A program made the translations under genes and the position numbers. 10,631 nucleotides of DNA from Streptomyces sp. NRRL F-5727 (GTDB lineage: Bacteria; Actinomycetota; Actinomycetes; Streptomycetales; Streptomycetaceae), in NCBI RefSeq assembly GCF_000719555.1, contig NZ_JOGX01000112.1:1-10631 (forward strand), written 5' to 3'. Under the pieces are notes generated by a model, which was not told the origin of the DNA, ran no database searches, and saw only the letters and a list, made by a program, of their open reading frames with translations. Shown one piece after another: positions 7,090 through 10,631 of this stretch; the first letter of the stretch is position 1; each line of letters starts with the position of its first letter.

Positions 7090-7199
7090 CAAAATCCCCC
7101 TCCGTGATCCAAAGGGCGAGTATGCCTGCCGGGGAGGGGTTCGGGCCGGTACCGTCCTGTCCTGGCAGTACTCAGGGGGATGACCGGGGGGTCGGCTAG
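7090..7199. promoter_or_regulatory. Divergent intergenic region (phosphotransferase / GNAT)
   Basis: These 110 bp must hold the starts of two divergent transcripts. They contain the leftward ribosome binding site (7096-7103), the rightward G-run binding site GGGGGG (7186-7191, 8 nt before the GTG at 7200), and two GTAC-centred palindromes, CGGTACCG (7147-7154) and AGTACT (7167-7172). I see no standard -35/-10 pair in either direction. Confidence 0.5.
7149..7171 (+). promoter_or_regulatory. GTACC-N11-GCAGTAC element upstream of the GNAT gene
   Basis: GTACC (7149-7153) and GCAGTAC (7165-7171) are separated by 11 nt. The same split motif, with the same spacing and orientation, recurs at 10485-10507 before the last gene in the window. 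The two GTAC centres are 19 bp apart, close to two helical turns, which fits either a dimeric activator or an unusual promoter. It ends 28 nt before the GTG start. Confidence 0.4.
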
Positions 7200-8291
7200 G
7201 TGAGTGCTTGGCGTGTGCGGAGCGTGCGGCCGGGGGAGCTGGGCGAGCGCGAGATCGAGGCGTGGCGGGAACTGAGGGCCAAGTCGGGTGCCCCCGCCAA
7301 CCCGTTCATGGAACCGGAGTTCACCCTCGCCGTCGGCGCCGTACGGCCCCGCGCGCGGGTCGCCGTCTGGTGGGAGGACGGCGAACCCGTCGGCTTCTTC
7401 CCGTACGAGAAGGGCCCGTGGGGGCGCGGGACCGCCATCGGCTTCGGCGTCTCCGACAGCCAGGGCGGCGTCTTCCGCCCCGGACTCCGGCCCGGCGCCC
7501 GGGCGTTGCTGCGGGCCTGCGGCCTCGTCGTCTGGGAGTACGACAACCTGGAGGCCGGCCAGCCCGTCTTCGAGGGCGCCGCCGACGAGTCCTTCGCCTC
7601 GCCCGTCATCGACGTCGGCGAGGGGTACGCGGCGTACGAGGCGCTGCTGCGCGTCCAGTCGCCGAAGTTCCTGAAGACCACCCTCGCCAAGGAGCGGAAG
7701 CTGGGCCGGCAGGCCGACGGCGAGGTCCGGTTCGTCTTCGACGAGCGCGACCCGGCCGCCCTGCGCACCCTGATGGCGTGGAAGTCCGCCCAGTACCGCA
7801 GGACCGGCCGCGGCGACCGCTTCGCCCAGGAGTGGATCAGCACCCTCGTCCGCCGCCTCCACGAGCAGCGCACGCCCGGCTGCTCCGGCGTCCTGTCCGT
7901 CCTGTACGCCGGCGACCGCCCGATCGCCGCCCACTTCGGCCTCCGGTCGGCGACCGTCCTCTCCTGCTGGTTCCCCGCCTACGACCCCGAGTACGCCAGG
8001 TACTCCCCGGGCCTCGTCCTCCACCTCCGGATGGCCGAGGGCGCGGCGGCGGCCGGCATCGGGATGCTCGACCTCGGGCGGGGCGCCGCCGAGTACAAGG
8101 ACTCCCTGAAGACCGGGGACATCACGGTGTACGAGGGGGCCGTCACCCGCCCCGACCCGCGCACCGCGCTGCACTGGCTGCGCCGCGAGCCCGTCCGCGC
8201 CGCCCACGCCTTCGTCCGCGACCGCCCGGCCCTGGCCGCCCGAGCCCGCGAGACGCTGAACACCGTCGCCCGCCTGAAGGGCAACCGCTAG
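7200..8291 (+). CDS. GNAT-fold acyltransferase, CelD/BcsL (Acetyltransf_6) type
   Basis: This 363-aa cytoplasmic protein belongs to the GNAT/FemAB-like group often named 'CelD/BcsL acetyltransferase involved in cellulose biosynthesis', which is common in bacterial polysaccharide gene clusters. An N-terminal segment (about 1-140; NPFMEPEFT at 34-42, VAVWWEDGEPVGFFPYE near 54-70) is followed by the linking helix with RVQSPKFLKTTLAKERKLGR (151-170). The catalytic-type GNAT domain covers about 185-315 and includes the strand VLSVLYAGDRPIAAHFGL and the hallmark GMLDLGRGAAEYKDSLKTGD (288-307). The C-terminus is basic. There is no signal peptide or membrane span. It starts at the GTG at 7200, preceded by a G-run at 7186-7191. 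A glycosyltransferase and a CE4 deacetylase follow, so it probably acylates a sugar or amino sugar of a surface glycan (inference). The acyl donor and acceptor are unknown. Confidence 0.87.
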   Translation: MSAWRVRSVRPGELGEREIEAWRELRAKSGAPANPFMEPEFTLAVGAVRPRARVAVWWEDGEPVGFFPYEKGPWGRGTAIGFGVSDSQGGVFRPGLRPGARALLRACGLVVWEYDNLEAGQPVFEGAADESFASPVIDVGEGYAAYEALLRVQSPKFLKTTLAKERKLGRQADGEVRFVFDERDPAALRTLMAWKSAQYRRTGRGDRFAQEWISTLVRRLHEQRTPGCSGVLSVLYAGDRPIAAHFGLRSATVLSCWFPAYDPEYARYSPGLVLHLRMAEGAAAAGIGMLDLGRGAAEYKDSLKTGDITVYEGAVTRPDPRTALHWLRREPVRAAHAFVRDRPALAARARETLNTVARLKGNR

Positions 8292-8350
8292 TCCGTCGTC
8301 GTGCCCACGGCCGCACCCGCCCACGATCCCGTACGCCCCAGGGGGCCCCG
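8292..8350 (+). other. 59-bp spacer with glycosyltransferase ribosome binding site
   Basis: AGGGGG at 8340-8345 lies 5 nt before the ATG at 8351. I see no promoter or terminator, so the glycosyltransferase probably shares the GNAT transcript. Confidence 0.5.
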
Positions 8351-9631
8351 ATGCACCAGCAGTCAGCCATAGCCGTGGCGGAACTCGACCTGGCCGCACC
8401 CGAGGGCCCGGTGCTCGCCTTCCGCCCTGCGCCCGGCGCTCCGGACCCCACCCCCGGCGACGTCTACGCCCTCGTCCGCGTCGACGGCCGCCCCGCGGCC
8501 ACGGTCCTCGGCCGCTACGAGGAGGGCGAGGACCCGGCGGAGGTCCTGGCCCCGCTCGCGGCGAAGCGGCTGCTGGAGAGCGCCACTCTCCAGACGGACG
8601 CCGAACGGCTCGCCGCGGCGGAGGGACGGAAAAAACCGCCCCTGTCCACAACCCCCGCCTCCGTCATCGTCGCCACCCGCGAGCGCCCCGCCTCCCTCGC
8701 CCGCGCGCTCGACTCGCTGCTCGCGCAGGACCACCCCGACCACGAGCTGATCGTCGTCGACAACGCGCCCCGCACCTCCGCCACCCACGACCTGGTGACG
8801 GAGAGGTACGCGGGCCGCGTCCGGTACGTGCGGGAGGACCGGCCCGGGCTCGCCACCGCCCACAACGCCGGGGTGGCCGCCGCCCGCGGCGAGGTCCTGG
8901 CCTTCACCGACGACGACGTGATCGCCGACCCGGGCTGGCTGAGCGCGCTCGCCGCGCCCTTCGCCGCCGACCCCGGCCTCGGCTGCGTCACCGGCCTCAT
9001 CCTGCCCGCCCGGCTCACCACCCCCGCCCAGATCCTGCTGGAGTCCCACGGCGGCTTCGCCAAGGGCTTCGCGCCCCGCCTGTACGACCCGGCCCGGCCG
9101 CCCGCGGACGAGCCGCTGTTCCCGTTCACGGCGGGCAGCTTCGGGTCCGGGGCCAACATGGCCTTCCGGGCCTCCGCGCTCCGCCGCGCGGGCGGCTTCG
9201 ACCCGGCCACCGGCACCGGGACCCCGGCGAGGGGCGGCGACGACCTGTACGCCTTCGTCGCCGTCCTCGCCGCCGGGCACCGGCTCCGCTACACGCCCGA
9301 CGCCCTCGTCTGGCACCACCACCGCGAGACCTGGCAGGACCTGAGGAACCAGGCGTACGGCTACGGCGCCGGCCTCACCGCGTACCTCACCGCCACCCTG
9401 GTCCGCCGCCCCGCCCTGCTGCCCGCCCTCCTCGCCCGGGTGCCGCGCGGCCTCGCGTACGCCCGGACCATGACCGCCGAGCGCGGCACGTCCGACGGCG
9501 GGGTGCCCGGCGAGCACGGCACCCACCACCACCCGTGGCCCGCCTCCCTCTCCCGCCTCGAACGGCGCGGGATGCTGTACGGCCCCGTCGGCTACCTCAG
9601 GGCCCGGCTCGCCCGGGGAGGCGCCCGATGA
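8351..9631 (+). CDS. Family 2 glycosyltransferase with N-terminal extension
   Basis: This 426-aa protein carries a GT-A fold, GT2-type domain from about residue 103 onward. SVIVATRERPASLARAL opens the nucleotide-sugar fold, ELIVVDNAP is the second strand, and FTDDDV carries the metal-binding Asp triplet (187-189). GSGANMAFRASAL (266-278) and GGFD are typical acceptor-side elements. GGDDLY (295-300) supplies the likely catalytic acid region. WHHHRETW (321-328) closes the domain. The first ~100 residues are an extra small domain with no motif I recognise, joined by an RKKPPLST linker encoded over an A6 run at 8630-8635. No strong membrane segment is seen; residues 349-364 are only mildly hydrophobic. 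The donor and acceptor cannot be predicted. It overlaps the deacetylase gene by ATGA (9628-9631), suggesting coupled synthesis. It is inferred to assemble a surface polysaccharide or glycolipid. Confidence 0.92.
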   Translation: MHQQSAIAVAELDLAAPEGPVLAFRPAPGAPDPTPGDVYALVRVDGRPAATVLGRYEEGEDPAEVLAPLAAKRLLESATLQTDAERLAAAEGRKKPPLSTTPASVIVATRERPASLARALDSLLAQDHPDHELIVVDNAPRTSATHDLVTERYAGRVRYVREDRPGLATAHNAGVAAARGEVLAFTDDDVIADPGWLSALAAPFAADPGLGCVTGLILPARLTTPAQILLESHGGFAKGFAPRLYDPARPPADEPLFPFTAGSFGSGANMAFRASALRRAGGFDPATGTGTPARGGDDLYAFVAVLAAGHRLRYTPDALVWHHHRETWQDLRNQAYGYGAGLTAYLTATLVRRPALLPALLARVPRGLAYARTMTAERGTSDGGVPGEHGTHHHPWPASLSRLERRGMLYGPVGYLRARLARGGAR

Positions 9632-10437
9632 GCGGCGCGCCCCTCGCCACCCGCATCCCGGTCCTCCTCTACCACCCGGTGACGGACGACCCGCCCGGCT
9701 GGATCGCCGAGTTCACCGTCACCCCGAGGCAGTTCGCCGCGCACCTCGACGCGATCGCCGGCAGCGGCCGCACCCCGCTGACCGTCGGCGCGCTCGTCGG
9801 GCACCTCGCGGCCGGCACCCCCCTGCCCCCCCGGCCCGTCGTCCTCACCTTCGACGACGGCTTCGCCGACCTCGCCGGCCCGACCGCGGAGGCGCTCGCC
9901 CGCCGGTCGCTGCCCGCCACCGCGTACCTCACCACCGGCGCCCTCGCCCCCGGCCGCCCCTGCCTGCTGCCGCCCGCGCCGATGATGACCCTGGCGCAGG
10001 CCCCCCGCCTGGAGGAGTACGGGATGGAGGTCGGCGGCCACACCGTCAGCCACCCCCAGCTCGACACCCTGCGGCCGGCCGCGCTGCGGAGCGAACTGCG
10101 CGACTCCAAGGCGGAGCTGGAGGACGTCCTCGGCCACGAGGTGCGCCACCTCGCCTATCCGCACGGCTACAACAGCCCCGCCGTCCGCCGGGCCGCGAAG
10201 GCCGCCGGTTACGCCTCCGCCGTCGCCGTCCGGCACGCGCTGAGCTCCGAGACGGACGAGCTCTTCCGGATCGCCCGCCTCATCGTCCGCCGGGACCACA
10301 CCGCCGCCGACGTCGAGGCGTGGATGGAGGGCACCGGCGCCCGGTCCGCCCCCTATCCCGACTCGCTGCCCACCGTCGGCTGGCGGCTCTACCGCAGAGC
10401 GCGGGCGCTGGTGAAGGGGCCGGAGTTCGCGGGCTGA
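9628..10437 (+). CDS. Polysaccharide deacetylase (CE4/NodB domain)
   Basis: This 269-aa carbohydrate esterase family 4 protein removes N-acetyl groups from amino-sugar residues in a metal-dependent reaction. It opens with the typical PVLLYHPV segment (11-18). NodB motif 1 is LTFDDGF (catalytic base Asp76, metal ligand Asp77). Motif 2 is GHTVSH (His138 and His142, metal ligands). LAYPHGYN (176-182) corresponds to motif 3. ELFRIARLIV (211-220) is a late strand found in this subgroup. No signal peptide or anchor is present, unlike secreted peptidoglycan deacetylases, so a cytoplasmic or precursor-level substrate is likely (inference). I chose the ATG at 9628 over an in-frame ATG at 9535 because GGGGAGG (9615-9621) lies 6 nt before it. 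The extra residues from 9535 would also be read from glycosyltransferase coding sequence. It is translationally coupled to the glycosyltransferase. Confidence 0.92.
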   Translation: MSGAPLATRIPVLLYHPVTDDPPGWIAEFTVTPRQFAAHLDAIAGSGRTPLTVGALVGHLAAGTPLPPRPVVLTFDDGFADLAGPTAEALARRSLPATAYLTTGALAPGRPCLLPPAPMMTLAQAPRLEEYGMEVGGHTVSHPQLDTLRPAALRSELRDSKAELEDVLGHEVRHLAYPHGYNSPAVRRAAKAAGYASAVAVRHALSSETDELFRIARLIVRRDHTAADVEAWMEGTGARSAPYPDSLPTVGWRLYRRARALVKGPEFAG

Positions 10438-10551
10438 ACGAACCCGACAAGATCGACAAAGCCCGTACACGAGACGGGAGTTGTGTACCAGGACAGAACC
10501 GCAGTACGTTCCCTTGCTTCGTCCGAGGGGACCGTGGGGGGAGAACGCGAC
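10438..10551 (+). promoter_or_regulatory. Promoter region of the last gene
   Basis: This 114-bp gap is AT-richer than the genes around it. A possible promoter is TTGTGT (10481-10486), 18 nt, TACGTT (10505-10510). GTACAC (10465-10470) and GTGTAC (10483-10488) form a 6-bp inverted repeat over the -35. CCCGT/ACGGG (10462-10466/10474-10478) could form a small hairpin ending the deacetylase transcript. GGGGGGAG before 10544 is the ribosome binding site. Confidence 0.45.
10485..10507 (+). promoter_or_regulatory. Second GTACC-N11-GCAGTAC element
   Basis: GTACC (10485-10489) and GCAGTAC (10501-10507) repeat the element found at 7149-7171 with identical spacing but a different 11-nt centre. A third GTAC lies 20 bp further upstream (10465-10468). 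It ends 44 nt before the GTG at 10552 and overlaps the candidate -35/-10 pair. Confidence 0.4.
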
Positions 10552-10631
10552 GTGCGACAGCACCACCAGGAGCCGGCACCGGCGAGCGAGGGGGCCGTAC
10601 CGGCCCAGCCCGCCGCCCCCGACCGGGAGAC
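10552..10631 (+). CDS. Start of an unidentified gene (partial, runs off the window)
   Basis: The GTG at 10552 opens a frame of 26 complete codons that is still open at the window end. A G-rich ribosome binding site ending at 10543 precedes it by 8 nt. The visible N-terminus begins MRQHHQEPAPASEGAV and is rich in Pro, Ala, Gln and Glu. This is a disordered leader that gives no hint of function. An in-frame GTG at 10534 is a possible alternative start. The gene has its own upstream regulatory region, shared in part with the GNAT gene, so it probably belongs to the same surface-glycan locus (inference). Confidence 0.6.
   Translation, partial: MRQHHQEPAPASEGAVPAQPAAPDRE

Noticed and set aside
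8630..8635. Programmed frameshift at the A6 run in the glycosyltransferase gene
   Set aside because: The phase (G-AAA-AAA) does not match a classical X-XXY-YYZ slippery heptamer. The GT2 domain continues in the same frame, so no shift is needed; only rare slippage remains possible.
9535..9537. ATG at 9535 as the deacetylase start
   Set aside because: It lies deep inside the glycosyltransferase frame with no ribosome site. The ATG at 9628 has GGGGAGG at ideal distance and makes a typical 4-bp overlap.
1..10631. tRNA/rRNA genes, CRISPR arrays, insertion sequences, TTA (bldA-dependent) codons
   Set aside because: I read through for each and saw none. The one TTA string I looked at closely, near 10208-10210, is out of frame (GGT TAC). 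This is a by-eye check, not an exhaustive search.

Overview
The base composition is very GC-rich (clearly above 70 % by eye). Third codon positions are almost all G or C, GTG starts are common, and genes overlap by a few bases. With the gene order hutU - M20 amidohydrolase - hutF - hutI, this points to chromosomal DNA of Streptomyces or a close actinobacterial relative. I saw no transposase, integrase, tRNA, rRNA or CRISPR array, and nothing that looks recently transferred.

Region 1 (1-5610) is a histidine-utilisation operon read rightward. A terminator-like inverted repeat (1-45) comes first, then a good -35/-10 promoter (87-115) that sits inside a short palindrome. Four genes follow: urocanate hydratase (hutU), an allantoate-amidohydrolase-like M20 metalloenzyme, formimidoylglutamate deiminase (hutF) and imidazolonepropionase (hutI). 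The first three overlap and are probably translationally coupled. Together they would convert urocanate to imidazolonepropionate, N-formimino-glutamate and N-formyl-glutamate. The M20 enzyme sits where a formylglutamate deformylase (HutG role) is needed, and that is my inferred job for it. Histidine ammonia-lyase (hutH) is not in the window.

Region 2 (5611-7199) holds two small convergent genes. The rightward one encodes a proline/alanine-rich lipoprotein of unknown function. A 16-bp palindrome and an 11-bp hairpin lie just upstream of it. The leftward one encodes a small APH-type phosphotransferase. Their stop codons are 3 bp apart and both lie inside one 7-bp hairpin that looks like a shared bidirectional terminator.

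Region 3 (7200-10631) is a rightward cell-surface glycan module. It contains a CelD/BcsL-type (Acetyltransf_6) GNAT protein, a family 2 glycosyltransferase with an N-terminal extension, and a CE4 polysaccharide deacetylase that overlaps the glycosyltransferase by 4 bp. The first 26 codons of another gene run off the right edge. None of the three complete proteins shows a signal peptide, so they probably act on cytoplasmic precursors. The upstream regions of the GNAT gene and of the last, partial gene share the split motif GTACC-N11-GCAGTAC at identical spacing. This suggests a common regulator or sigma factor for the module.

The items most worth following up are the M20 enzyme as a stand-in for HutG, the TGAGTA-N4-TACTCA palindrome, the shared GTACC-N11-GCAGTAC element, and the deacetylase/acyltransferase pairing.
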